32,237 nt of DNA from JBOGTC01 sp050692055 (GTDB lineage: Bacteria > Chloroflexota > Limnocylindria > QHBO01): positions 1-32,237 of the forward strand of contig JBOGTC010000132.1 of the NCBI GenBank assembly GCA_050692055.1. Reading direction: 5' to 3'. Positions 1 to 8,551 of this stretch are shown piece after piece; the first letter of the stretch is position 1, and every line of letters begins with the position of its first letter. The notes under the pieces were generated by a model. It saw only the letters and a list, made by a program, of their open reading frames with translations, had not been told where the DNA came from and ran no database searches. Both the position numbers and the translations under genes were made by a program.

Positions 1-1971
1 GCCGGGCCCGATCTGGAGGTGCCCATCGGTGAAGATGTCATAGAAGGAACGGATGCGATTGTCGTCCTTCGAGCGGGCATAGTAGATCGAGGCCACGTCC
101 ACGCCCGCGTCCGACCACAGTGGAGCGATGCTCGCATCGGTCCCGTAACACATGTGGGTGTGCATCTGGACCGATGGCGGCTGGTTGAAGACGTGGTTCA
201 GCGCTGCACGCACGCCGCGCGCGTACACCGCCCGGCGCTCCTCCGCGTCTGCGGTGGGCAACGGCCAGCGTTCGCGAACCGCGGGCTCGTCGACCTGGAC
301 CACGCGCGCTCCCGCCTCGACGAGATGGCCCACCTCCTCGGCGATCGGCTGCGCGACGGCCCAGAAGAGCAGATCGTCCGGCATCCCGGGCGGCCGGAAG
401 CTCCAATTCACGATCGTGACCGGGCCGGTCAACATGCCCTTCACCGGCTTGTCGGTGGCGGCCTGCGCCAGGCGCCACTCGTCGACGGTCATGGGCTCGG
501 AGATGGTGGGCGGCCCGGCCAGGATGGGCGGCCGCGTGCAGCGGCTGCCGTAGGAGAGCACCCAGCCGCCACGCGTGGTGTGGAAGCCGTCCATCTGCTC
601 CGCGAAGTACTCGACCATGTCGGTGCGCTCGAACTCTCCGTGCACCAGGACGTCCAGCCCCATGCGCTCCTGCCAGGCGATCGCCTGGGTGATGAGCTCG
701 CCGATGGCGCTGGAATAGTCGCCCTCGGGAAGCTCGCCCTTGCCCAGCCTCACGCGCAGCTGGCGGACCTGGGACGTCTGCGGCAGCGATCCGGTGGTCG
801 TGGTCGGATACGGCGGCAGGTTGAGGTCCGCCTGCTGGTCGCGGCGTTCTTGGCGCGGCGCCCGAGCCTGGAGCGCGCCGACCACCGGCCAGTCGGCGGC
901 CGGCGGCTGCGGGGCCGATGGCGTGCTGCCATCCTCCAGCGCTCGTGCCCACGACGCCAGCGTGCGCGCCTTCTCACGGGCGAACTGGAACCCCGCGGGA
1001 AGGTCTTCGCCCTCCACCGTGTAAGGGAGGAACATCAGGCTGGTGGACGGGACGATGCGGACGGTGCGTCCGTCGTCGGGAAGCGCCTCGACGATCTGCC
1101 GAGTCGGCTCGAAGTCGTCCGGCCACACGCTCCGGCCGTCCATGATGGTGATGACGTGTTCCGGCTGGCCGTCCCCGCTCGCGGCCTCACCACGATCCTT
1201 CGCGGCACGCTGCACGGCCAGGCCCAGCCCGCCCAGCGCGGAGATCGTCTCGGCCGACGCGGCGCCGAACTGGACGGTGACCAGCGGGACGGTGTCCAGT
1301 CCCAGGTCGGCCGCTCCGGCGTAGGCCGCCTGCCGGGTCGACCGGTCCTGGTCGTCCATCGTCAGGCCCAGGCACGGCTCATCGAGCTGAACCCTGAACC
1401 CTGGATCCTCCGCAGCCCGATCGCGCAGCCATCGCCACAGCGCCTCGCCGGCCGAGCGCGCGACGGCCTCGGCGTCCACTCCGGACGCGAGCTTGCTGAG
1501 CTTGACGAGGCTGTACGGGCCCAGGATGGCCCAGGTCGTGCCTGTGCGGCCGAGGGGCTCGCGCCAGGGAAGCGGGCGCAGCTCGCCAACCGGTCGCCCG
1601 ATCTCGGGGACGACGTAGTGATAGTTCGTATCGAACCACTTGGTCATCTCCCACGCCTCGCGCTGCGGAGTCCCGCGGGCGAGCGCGGTGAGGACGGCGA
1701 ACGGATCGTCGTCGAGATCGGCCGCGAGATCATCCGGTACGAGCCCGAGCATCATGGCCGTCTCGAGCACCTGGTCGTACAGCCAGAAGTCGTCGACTGC
1801 GGCGCCGATGAGGTCGCGCTGCTCGTCGAGGTGCGCGATGCGCAGCTCAGCGATCCGGGCATCGAAGGCGTGCCGCTCCATGCGCCTGGACCACATGCGC
1901 TCCAGGGCCCACTTGAGCTCTCGATTGGGCCCGATCCGCGGGTAGCCGATGAGTTGCGCGACGACCTGCAT
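1..1971 (-). CDS. metE: Cobalamin-independent methionine synthase, partial (3' end outside window)
   Basis: Transfers the methyl group of 5-methyltetrahydropteroyltri-L-glutamate to homocysteine, the last step of methionine synthesis, in the cytoplasm. The window holds 657 codons; family members are about 750-770 residues, so roughly 100 C-terminal residues lie beyond base 1. Seen: an N-terminal barrel starting with LIGYPRIGPNRELKWALE, then KWFDTNYHYVVPE, and a C-terminal barrel with PTTTTGSLPQT, a GEFERTDMVEYF motif, YGSRC, DKPVKGMLTGPVTI, QVDEPAVRE and the zinc motif HTHMCY near the edge. The zinc-ligand Glu expected 22 residues after the Cys is Tyr (IYYARS instead of IETSRS); the last Cys ligand cannot be seen. 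The start is an ATG with AGGAG 11 bases upstream. The first gene on its upstream side is 319 bases away, so it probably has its own promoter. Confidence 0.93.
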   Translation of the reverse strand, partial: MQVVAQLIGYPRIGPNRELKWALERMWSRRMERHAFDARIAELRIAHLDEQRDLIGAAVDDFWLYDQVLETAMMLGLVPDDLAADLDDDPFAVLTALARGTPQREAWEMTKWFDTNYHYVVPEIGRPVGELRPLPWREPLGRTGTTWAILGPYSLVKLSKLASGVDAEAVARSAGEALWRWLRDRAAEDPGFRVQLDEPCLGLTMDDQDRSTRQAAYAGAADLGLDTVPLVTVQFGAASAETISALGGLGLAVQRAAKDRGEAASGDGQPEHVITIMDGRSVWPDDFEPTRQIVEALPDDGRTVRIVPSTSLMFLPYTVEGEDLPAGFQFAREKARTLASWARALEDGSTPSAPQPPAADWPVVGALQARAPRQERRDQQADLNLPPYPTTTTGSLPQTSQVRQLRVRLGKGELPEGDYSSAIGELITQAIAWQERMGLDVLVHGEFERTDMVEYFAEQMDGFHTTRGGWVLSYGSRCTRPPILAGPPTISEPMTVDEWRLAQAATDKPVKGMLTGPVTIVNWSFRPPGMPDDLLFWAVAQPIAEEVGHLVEAGARVVQVDEPAVRERWPLPTADAEERRAVYARGVRAALNHVFNQPPSVQMHTHMCYGTDASIAPLWSDAGVDVASIYYARSKDDNRIRSFYDIFTDGHLQIGPG

Positions 1972-2290
1972 TGGAATTCCCGACTCCTGTGACCAATCTG
2001 GAAGCTAGACAGTACCCGTCCCGCGACTCAGCCGCTGGCGCAAGCTCAGCATCCTTTCAGCCGACCGAGGGAACACTCGTCTTGGACAAGGTGAACTCGA
2101 AGCATTCCGGGACGGATGAGAGTATGGGGCGCGGACTCTCCCGCCGCTGCGCCAGCAGTCGTTTCCCATCCTCCGTAGAGAGTACGTCAAGGAGTCCGGT
2201 GGGGCCGCGAAGTCCACGGCATCAAGAATGGTCGGCGTTATCGCTGGCTGGGCACTGGCACCGCCGATGGCACACACTGAACCGTGAAAA
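1972..2290. other. Intergenic region upstream of metE
   Basis: 319 bases between the stop of the first sulfatase-like gene and the metE start. It should hold the metE leader. I looked for a SAM, cobalamin or T-box type leader and recognise none. A 90-codon minus-strand reading frame at 2005-2277 has no family resemblance and weak codon bias, so I do not call it a gene. No convincing promoter is visible. Confidence 0.4.
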
Positions 2291-3787
2291 TCAGCGTCCG
2301 GCGGCGCCCCTTGCTCGAACTATGTCGGTGACGTCACGGAACTCCGGCGATGCCCGCCGATCAGACGGGAGCTCGTCCTCTGCGTACCAGCTGAAGTACG
2401 AGCGATCGGGAAGCAGTCTCATATCTTCGCCGAACACCTGGCGCATGAGGAGCCGGAAGGTGTTCACCGGACTGATGGTCGCGTAGAGCTCGGACTTCAC
2501 CTCCGGTGGGACGAAGTATGCGTTCAGGATGGCCAAGCGTTCCCAGTACGCAGTGGACGCGCTCTGCGCCTCGTCCTTCAGAGCGTAGGCGGGTCCATGG
2601 TCGGCCTGCAGGATGATGATCGGCGGGACCTCTGAGTCGGCGATGAGCCTGTCCACGATGTCGGTCAGCTGCCCGTTGAGGAATCGCAGCTGCTCGACAT
2701 ACGGCTCCACCTCCCAGCTCCCCGTAAGCTCGGTTTGGCGGGAGATAACGCGGCCGTCGTTGGCGAATACGTAGGGCGGGTGCGGCAGGATCAGGTGCGC
2801 GAACGCAAAGGTAGGACCTTCCAAGCGTGGCACCTCCCGAAGCCGGTTCAGGGTGTTCAGGTGCAGGTCGGCGAGACCGGGCGGTGGCATGAAGCGGCCC
2901 GGCATGGTGGTCCGCAGAAAGACGAGCTCGAATTCACTGTACGTCTGCTCCAGGCTGTAGCGCACATCCGCGAGCGGGGCCTCGCCCGTCGCATACCACG
3001 GCGTGGCGAAGTGGACGTACCGATATCCCACGCCCTGTAGACGCCGGACGATCTCCGGCTCCTGGATCATGCGCAGGGTTCCCGTCTCGCGCGCCAAGTG
3101 ACGCAAGTTCAGGCTCGAGGCAAGCGATGGCGCCGTCATGGCGTAGTTGCTGAGGGCTCTGTCGGCGACGTAGAAACCCCGTTCCTCGAGCGAATCCAGG
3201 AAGGGCATGTTGTCATGGCCGTACAGCTCGGACAGCACATCAGCACGCCCATAGCCGTCCAGGACGATGTAGTAGATGTCGGGCAATTCGGCGGTGTCAA
3301 TGACTGCCGGAACCACCTCGTTCCGAACCGCCACCGACTCTTGAAGCCCGATGCCTCCAACGATGTTTGGTACCGAGAGGCCGACGAAGATCAGCGTCGC
3401 CGCCGCGCAGTAGTTCGCGACGCCGCGAACGTCACGCCGCGTGCGCCAGACCACAGTGATCAACGCACCCGCAACGATGACATTGATCACGAGCACAGGC
3501 CACCTGAGCAGGTCAACCTCCGCCCAATTCAGGGGTTCGAGGCCATCCACCTGATGGCCAAATGTCAGGACGGATGCGGCGGCCACCGCGATGCTGAACG
3601 CCGAGCGCACCAAGTCGCGTGTCACTAGCCAGATCGCGCCAAAGCCCAGCGCTGTCAGCAGTTGGACAACAACTGTCGGCATCAAAATGCTGGCCGGTGA
3701 GACTTCGGCGGCGTTCTGTCCCCAGAGGTAGGCGATCGGGGCAAACGCCACCAGGAAGGGGAGCCCGATGATGAACATACGTATCAT
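2291..3787 (-). CDS. Membrane-anchored sulfatase/alkaline-phosphatase-superfamily hydrolase (paralogue A)
   Basis: Predicted membrane enzyme with an N-terminal set of about four to five hydrophobic segments (roughly residues 5-150) followed by an extracytoplasmic alkaline-phosphatase-fold domain. Seen: YYIVLDGYGRADVL near residue 173 (first metal Asp), a likely nucleophile Thr in NYAMTAPSLASSLN near residue 218, LILPHPPYVF, and IILQADHGPA as the late metal Asp/His site. This family includes lipoteichoic-acid-synthase-like and phosphoglycerol- or phosphoethanolamine-transferase-like enzymes; the substrate is unknown. A GTG at 3886 would add 33 residues that do not match the paralogue, whereas the ATG at 3787 (or 3778) aligns with the paralogue's start (LPFLVAFAPIAYLWGQN against LAFLVAIAPVVSLWSQN). 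Neither start has a clear ribosome site. It lies directly downstream of paralogue B in the same orientation. Confidence 0.75.
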   Translation of the reverse strand: MIRMFIIGLPFLVAFAPIAYLWGQNAAEVSPASILMPTVVVQLLTALGFGAIWLVTRDLVRSAFSIAVAAASVLTFGHQVDGLEPLNWAEVDLLRWPVLVINVIVAGALITVVWRTRRDVRGVANYCAAATLIFVGLSVPNIVGGIGLQESVAVRNEVVPAVIDTAELPDIYYIVLDGYGRADVLSELYGHDNMPFLDSLEERGFYVADRALSNYAMTAPSLASSLNLRHLARETGTLRMIQEPEIVRRLQGVGYRYVHFATPWYATGEAPLADVRYSLEQTYSEFELVFLRTTMPGRFMPPPGLADLHLNTLNRLREVPRLEGPTFAFAHLILPHPPYVFANDGRVISRQTELTGSWEVEPYVEQLRFLNGQLTDIVDRLIADSEVPPIIILQADHGPAYALKDEAQSASTAYWERLAILNAYFVPPEVKSELYATISPVNTFRLLMRQVFGEDMRLLPDRSYFSWYAEDELPSDRRASPEFRDVTDIVRARGAAGR

Positions 3788-3915
3788 TCCCGGGACTGAG
3801 TGTATCGAGTCGCGGGCCTCGATCCGATCAGGAGCGATCACCTCGACAAGCCCCCGCGCGCCCGGATGAAGTACGCGGGGACCCACCGTATGCGGTATGG
3901 CGGGGGCGTGCTCAA

Positions 3916-5466
3916 CTAAGGCGCATCTGCGGACCTAGTCCTGATCGTGTCAGTCACGTCGCGTAGTTCCACAGCCTCACGGGGCACTTCGGGTGGGTTC
4001 CCCCAGCGGCTGAAGTACGATCGATCCGCTAGAAGATCAATATCCTGCCCGTAATGCTCGCGGAGCAAGAGACGGAAGGAATTCACGGGCGTGATGGACG
4101 GATATAGGGCAGGCCGGACATCTGGCGGAACGAGATACGCATTAAGGATGGCCATACGTTCCCAGTAGGCGGTCTCGTTGAGTTCGAGCCCCCTCCCGAG
4201 TCTGTCCTCGATCGTCATGGCCGGGCCATGATCGGCTTGGATAATGATGATTGGCGGTGTCTCAGACTCCGTGAGCAGCGTCCCAACCAATTCCTCGAGC
4301 TTCGCGTTCAGGAACTCCAGCTGCTCGACGTACCGATGTGGCTGCTCCCAGCCTCCCACGAAACTCCCTTCGTGGGACAACACATTGCCCTCGCTGTCGA
4401 AGACGTAAGGTGGATGAGGAATGAGCATGTGGGCGAACGTAAAGGTTGGGGCCTCAAATCCCGGAATCTCGCGAAGCTTCTCAAGCGTGTGCAGATGACT
4501 CTCGTGCCATCCGGGCGCGCTCGCAAAGCGTCCAGGCAGCGTAGTGCGAAAGAAGACGAGCTCGAATTCGCTCGATAGCCCTCCCAACCCGTAGGTGACA
4601 TCGGCCAGTGGGGCGGAGGCGGTCGCGTGCCAAAGCGAATTGAGGTGCACATAGCGGTATCCCAGTTCGCGGAGTCGAAGGGCAATCTCCGGTTCGTGAA
4701 TGAGCTGAACGAACGGGTCGTGGTGACCTTCCACCAATGCCTCGGCCGCGTCGTCCACGTATCGCATGCCGAGCCCCGACGCGATGGATAGTGGCGTCAC
4801 CGCATAGTTGCTGAACGACTCATCCGCCACGAAGAATCCGCGATCCTCAAGCCCCCGTAGGAATCTCGAATTGTCATAGCCATAGAGCTCCGCCAGAACG
4901 TCTCCGCGAGCATACCCATCGAGCACGATGTAGTAGACGTCAGGTAGTTCACGCGACGTAACGGCCACATCCCAGGCTACAGACGGTCGATCGGCCGTCG
5001 CATCGATGGATACACCACCGCGGATGATCCCCGGTACCGATAGCACGATGAAGATGAGGGCGAGCAGCGTCCCATATTCAGCTACGGGCCGGAGACTGAA
5101 CGGCGCTCGCCAGACAGTAGCAATGAATACACCGGCCGCCGCAACATTGGCCGCAAGGAGCGGCCACCGCAGCGAGTCCGGAGCAGCCGACAGCAGGGCT
5201 TCAAACCCATCGACCTGATAGCCGAACGTCAGAAGCGGCAACCAGACCAATGAGAGGCTCAGCGTCGATCGGATGTAGTCGGCGGTAAGGAGTCGGAGCA
5301 CGAGCAGTGCACCAGCAGTCGGCAGCACGGTCAGCATGAACGGAACGGCAAGACTCCTCGCCGTGACGGCCTCGGCATTCTGAGACCAAAGAGAGACGAC
5401 CGGAGCGATTGCGACGAGAAAGGCCAGTCCGGGCGCCAGCGCCGGAAGGATGCGAGGCATGGTCAC
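3916..5466 (-). CDS. Membrane-anchored sulfatase/alkaline-phosphatase-superfamily hydrolase (paralogue B)
   Basis: 516-residue paralogue of the next gene downstream, with the same architecture: hydrophobic N-terminal part, then a catalytic domain with YYIVLDGYARGDVL, NYAVTPLSIASGLG (Thr as likely nucleophile), MLIPHPPYVF and IIIQADHGPA. The two proteins align along nearly their whole length, so they arose by tandem duplication; divergence is considerable, so the event is old. The start is GTG at 5466 or ATG at 5460, both without a clear ribosome site. Its start is 57 bases from the stop of the lysyl-oxidase gene, so it may be read from the same transcript. It may modify an envelope polymer with a phospho- or sulfo-group; this is inferred from fold and context only. 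Confidence 0.75.
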   Translation of the reverse strand: MTMPRILPALAPGLAFLVAIAPVVSLWSQNAEAVTARSLAVPFMLTVLPTAGALLVLRLLTADYIRSTLSLSLVWLPLLTFGYQVDGFEALLSAAPDSLRWPLLAANVAAAGVFIATVWRAPFSLRPVAEYGTLLALIFIVLSVPGIIRGGVSIDATADRPSVAWDVAVTSRELPDVYYIVLDGYARGDVLAELYGYDNSRFLRGLEDRGFFVADESFSNYAVTPLSIASGLGMRYVDDAAEALVEGHHDPFVQLIHEPEIALRLRELGYRYVHLNSLWHATASAPLADVTYGLGGLSSEFELVFFRTTLPGRFASAPGWHESHLHTLEKLREIPGFEAPTFTFAHMLIPHPPYVFDSEGNVLSHEGSFVGGWEQPHRYVEQLEFLNAKLEELVGTLLTESETPPIIIIQADHGPAMTIEDRLGRGLELNETAYWERMAILNAYLVPPDVRPALYPSITPVNSFRLLLREHYGQDIDLLADRSYFSRWGNPPEVPREAVELRDVTDTIRTRSADAP

Positions 5467-5523
5467 GATTCTGGACCATCGACCGGATGAGTGCGGGTGA
5501 AGCCGGGATCGCTGGGTGGCGGC

Positions 5524-6783
5524 CTAGCCGAAGGCGCGCCTCAGGAAGGCAGCCATCTGCCCGCGCCTCACCGGCTGGGTCGGGCAGTAGCGCGTGCCTC
5601 CGCACCCGGTCGTCACGCCGGCCTCGGCCACGCGGTTGATGTCGGCCTGGTGGAGGCTGGAGCTGTCGTCGCTGAAGTGGTCTCGCGTCGCGGCCGGAAG
5701 CTCAAGCGCGCGGGCCAGGAAGGAGGCCATCTGCTCGCGAGTGACGACGAGCGTGGGACAGAAGCGCGTGGCGGAGCAGCCTGTCGTGATGCCGGCCTCC
5801 GCGACACGGTTGATATCGGCCTCGTGGATGCTCGAGCTGTCGTCGGTGAAATAGTCGCGCGTGGCGGGCGGCAGGTGCATCGCGCGCGCCAGGAACGAGG
5901 CCATCTGCTCGCGCGTGACACGGCTCTCGGTGCAGAACAGGTCCGGGGCGCAGCCGGTGGTGATGCCGTTGTCGTAGGCCCAAGCGATGTCGTCGGCGAA
6001 GATCGAGCCGTCGATGTCGTTCACGCAGGTCGAGCCCTTCGAGTGCACCGACACCGCGTTCGATGAGCCGCCGAAGCTGACGCGCGCCCAGGCGCACTGG
6101 TTCGTCTCGTTGCCCTCGATGAAGAACCCGTACGGGTCCACATTGGCGCGTACGGTGTAGGTCCCGGGCGTCACCGAGGTGATGTCCACCCACTGCCAGG
6201 CGAGGTACCACTCGTACTCGTCACCCCAGCCGACGCTGATCCCCATTCGGTTGCTCAGCGCGGAGGGATTGGTACTGCACATGCTGGCGCGGTAGAAGGG
6301 CGCGGACCGGGCGCCGGGGAGCGCCGTGTTCCATGGGTCGGAGTCGAGGAAGCAAAAGCCGACCTTGGCGCCACGAAACGTCCCGGAGGGTCCCCACATG
6401 TCGTAGCGCATCATCTCGTCGACGTGCCAGTGGTTGTGGCCGTCCCCGGCGTACGAGGCCACGGCATTCGTGGCCACCTCCCTCGCCACCCCGCCGGCGT
6501 CGTCGAAGATCACCTGGCGCATGCTCATTCGCTGCGACGTATTGGCTAGCGAGCCGCGCAGCTCGAAGTGTCCGGGGCCGTTATTGACCATCATGGCCGT
6601 GAAGCGCAGCAGGCGACGGCCGTTCACCCATTGGATCTGGAAGTCCTCGAGCGGTGCCATGGCGAGATCCGGCAGCCGCTCGCCACCGGCACGCGCCGGC
6701 TGACGCTCCACACCGGGAGCGAGCGTCGCGCCGACGGCGAGGGCGAGCGCCAGGCAGATCCCTGCCAGTCGGCGCTTTCCCAT
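5524..6783 (-). CDS. Secreted lysyl oxidase with three C-terminal SLH-like repeats
   Basis: Copper amine oxidase of the lysyl oxidase family, which oxidises lysine side chains to aldehydes that cross-link proteins. Seen in 419 residues: a signal peptide (about 1-32), a catalytic domain (about 37-238) with the copper-site motif GHNHWHVDE (His 116, 118, 120), Lys140 in AKVGFCFLD and Tyr190 in WGDEYEWYLAWQWVDIT. Lys140 and Tyr190 align with the pair that forms the lysine tyrosylquinone cofactor in animal LOX. The tail (258-419) holds three SLH-like repeats with Cys pairs at 278/284, 336/342 and 394/400. The start is the ATG at 6783, 8 bases after the stop of the dehydrogenase gene, so the two are co-transcribed. 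The protein is probably exported and held on the cell surface by the repeats; its target is unknown. Confidence 0.88.
   Translation of the reverse strand: MGKRRLAGICLALALAVGATLAPGVERQPARAGGERLPDLAMAPLEDFQIQWVNGRRLLRFTAMMVNNGPGHFELRGSLANTSQRMSMRQVIFDDAGGVAREVATNAVASYAGDGHNHWHVDEMMRYDMWGPSGTFRGAKVGFCFLDSDPWNTALPGARSAPFYRASMCSTNPSALSNRMGISVGWGDEYEWYLAWQWVDITSVTPGTYTVRANVDPYGFFIEGNETNQCAWARVSFGGSSNAVSVHSKGSTCVNDIDGSIFADDIAWAYDNGITTGCAPDLFCTESRVTREQMASFLARAMHLPPATRDYFTDDSSSIHEADINRVAEAGITTGCSATRFCPTLVVTREQMASFLARALELPAATRDHFSDDSSSLHQADINRVAEAGVTTGCGGTRYCPTQPVRRGQMAAFLRRAFG
5527..6012 (-). repeat. Three SLH-like repeats in the lysyl oxidase
   Basis: Each unit has the pattern GITTGC-x5-C followed by VTREQMASFLARA and then DINRVAEA. 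The period is exactly 58 residues (Cys 278, 336, 394). VTREQ sits where classical SLH domains have the ligand-binding TRAE motif. The last unit has VRRGQ instead and ends the protein. The same 58-residue period appears in the neighbouring dehydrogenase. Confidence 0.85.
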
Positions 6784-6791
6784 CTGCGGCC

Positions 6792-8486
6792 CTACTCCGC
6801 TCGACGCAGGAACGCGGTCATCTGGCCACGCGTGACAGCCCCGCGCGGGCAGTAGCTGCTGCCACCGCAGCCGCCGGTGATCCCGCTGGCCGCCAGGGCA
6901 TTGATGTCGGCGTGATGGATGCTCGAGTCGTCATCGGTGAAGAAGTTCGTCCCGCTCGGGGCAAGGTCATAGGCGCGCACGAGGAAGCTGGCCATCTGCT
7001 CCCGCGTGACCGCCGCTCGCGGGCAGTAACGATTCGGCGCGCACCCGGTGGTGATGCCGGCGGCGGCAACGCGGTTGATGTCCTGTTCATGGATGCTGGT
7101 CTCGTCATCGGTGAAGAAGTCGATGCTCGTTGCCGGCAGGTTGAGCGCCCGTGCCAGGAACGAGGCCATCTGCTCGCGCGTTACGGCCTGGTCCGGGCAG
7201 AAGCGGCTACCGCCGCAGCCGGACGTGACGCCGGTCGAGGCCGCCCACTTGATGTCGTAGTAGAACTGCGAGTTCGTGATGTCGCTGAAGGGCGGCGCCA
7301 CCACGAGGTACAGCGTCCCGCGCGTCAGGTCGACGGCGTACACCTCGCCGGACTCGCTCTCGCCGAAGGACGAGATGTTCAGCGTCGTGTCGCGATGGAG
7401 CGTCAGCGCGCTGCCACCCGCGGAAATCGTCCAGATACGTCCGGAGCAGTAGTCGGCCAGCACGTAGTGGCCAACCAGATCCGGCTCCTCCGTGCCGCGG
7501 TACACGTTGCCCCCGGTGACCGAGCAGTTGCCGCCGGCATGGCCGTACTCTGCGATTGGATCGGTGTACAGGCTGGCGGCGCCGCAGCCGGTCTGGTTGA
7601 ACCAGTGCTTGCCCTCACGGCAGCGCCACCCGTAGTTCACGCCGTCCGCGGTCCCCGGCTGGCGGTTGATCTCCTCCCAGTTGCCCTGGCCGACATCGGC
7701 GATCCACAGGTTGCCGTTGGCACGATCGAAGCTGGCGCGCCATGGATTGCGCATGCCATAGGCCCAGATCTCGTCCAGGCCGGCGGCGCCGACAAACGGG
7801 TTGTCCGGCGGATTCGTGTATCCGCCCGCCAGGTTCGGAGCGATGCGCAGCACCTTGCCGAGCAACGTGTTGATGTTCTGGCCGCTGCCCAGCGGGTCGC
7901 CGCCCCCGCCGCCGTCGCCGGTGAAGATGTACAGGTAGCCATCCGGGCCGAACAGGAGCTGGCCACCGTTGTGGTTCGAGTACGTGCCGTGCTCGATGGT
8001 CAACAGCCGGTCCAGGGTGCTGGTCGGGGCGGACGTGCCCGCCGCGTTGGCGGTCATCTCGGCGATGACCAGGTCGCCACCGCCATCGGTGTAGTACACG
8101 AACAGCTTGCGGTTCGTCTCGAAGCCGGGATGGAAGGCGAGGCCCAGCAGGCCGCGCTCGCCGCCGGTGGTGAAGCCTCCCGGCGCGAAACGCACGTCGA
8201 TGAAGGTCCCCGTTGCAAGCGCCCCGTTCTTGACGACGCGGACGATGCCGTTCTGCTGGGTGATGAAGAGGCGACCGCTGCCGTCGCCGGCATGCGTGAC
8301 GCCCAGCGGTTGTGTCAGGCCACCGGTGACCGTTCGCAGGTCGAGCTGTCCGGCGCCGAGCGCGGCCGGCGCCGCCGGACTGGAGTCGCCCTCCACGCCA
8401 GCGGGCATCGCCGCGGCTCCCACCGGAGCAGTCAAGCTGAGCGCGAAGATGGCGACGAGAACTGCAATAAAGCGAAGGCGGCGCAT
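6792..8486 (-). CDS. Secreted PQQ-dependent glucose/sorbosone dehydrogenase-like protein with SLH-like repeats
   Basis: 564-residue exported protein: signal peptide (about 1-26), six-bladed propeller of the soluble glucose/sorbosone dehydrogenase family (about 47-398), and three SLH-like repeats (about 405-564). Family signatures seen: GGLTQPLGV, RGLLGLAFHPGF, NHNGGQLLFGPDGYLYI with the likely catalytic His172, LGKVLRI, YGMRNPWRASFD, WIADVGQGNWEEIN. Family members oxidise sugars with PQQ and calcium, but several have no proven substrate; no PQQ synthesis gene is present here. The start is the ATG at 8486, where GGGGAG lies 8 bases upstream and the signal peptide begins with MRRLRFIAV; an in-frame ATG at 8525 would add 13 residues before it. 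It is the first gene of a pair with the lysyl oxidase. Confidence 0.88.
   Translation of the reverse strand: MRRLRFIAVLVAIFALSLTAPVGAAAMPAGVEGDSSPAAPAALGAGQLDLRTVTGGLTQPLGVTHAGDGSGRLFITQQNGIVRVVKNGALATGTFIDVRFAPGGFTTGGERGLLGLAFHPGFETNRKLFVYYTDGGGDLVIAEMTANAAGTSAPTSTLDRLLTIEHGTYSNHNGGQLLFGPDGYLYIFTGDGGGGGDPLGSGQNINTLLGKVLRIAPNLAGGYTNPPDNPFVGAAGLDEIWAYGMRNPWRASFDRANGNLWIADVGQGNWEEINRQPGTADGVNYGWRCREGKHWFNQTGCGAASLYTDPIAEYGHAGGNCSVTGGNVYRGTEEPDLVGHYVLADYCSGRIWTISAGGSALTLHRDTTLNISSFGESESGEVYAVDLTRGTLYLVVAPPFSDITNSQFYYDIKWAASTGVTSGCGGSRFCPDQAVTREQMASFLARALNLPATSIDFFTDDETSIHEQDINRVAAAGITTGCAPNRYCPRAAVTREQMASFLVRAYDLAPSGTNFFTDDDSSIHHADINALAASGITGGCGGSSYCPRGAVTRGQMTAFLRRAE
6795..7274 (-). repeat. Three SLH-like repeats in the PQQ dehydrogenase-like protein
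   Basis: Units carry the Cys-x5-Cys pairs 424/430, 482/488 and 540/546, giving the same exact 58-residue period as in the lysyl oxidase. VTREQMASFLARAL and VTREQMASFLVRAY mark units one and two, and VTRGQMTAFLRRA ends the protein. Likely role: attachment to a wall polymer. Confidence 0.85.
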
Positions 8487-8531
8487 CCGGCGATCTCCCC
8501 ACGGCGGCGGTTGGGTTGGCTCCACGGCGCC

Positions 8532-8537
8532 ATCCTA
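8532..8537 (-). promoter_or_regulatory. Possible -10 element for the dehydrogenase/lysyl-oxidase pair
   Basis: TAGGAT on the minus strand, about 45 bases before the ATG at 8486, inside the 65-base gap after the polysaccharide operon. No good -35 is seen 16-18 bases upstream, so this is weak. Confidence 0.25.
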
Positions 8538-8551
8538 TGACAGCGCTCTGC

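Noticed and set aside
19..1992. 657-codon plus-strand open frame opposite metE
   Set aside because: The minus strand encodes an unmistakable MetE through the same bases; the plus frame is rich in Arg, Gly and His and is a high-GC antisense shadow.
2005..2277. 90-codon minus-strand frame upstream of metE
   Set aside because: No ribosome site, no homology recognised, weak codon bias compared with neighbours.
6654..8540. 628-codon plus-strand open frame opposite the PQQ dehydrogenase
   Set aside because: The opposite strand holds a propeller enzyme with signal peptide, ribosome site and repeats; the plus frame matches no family.
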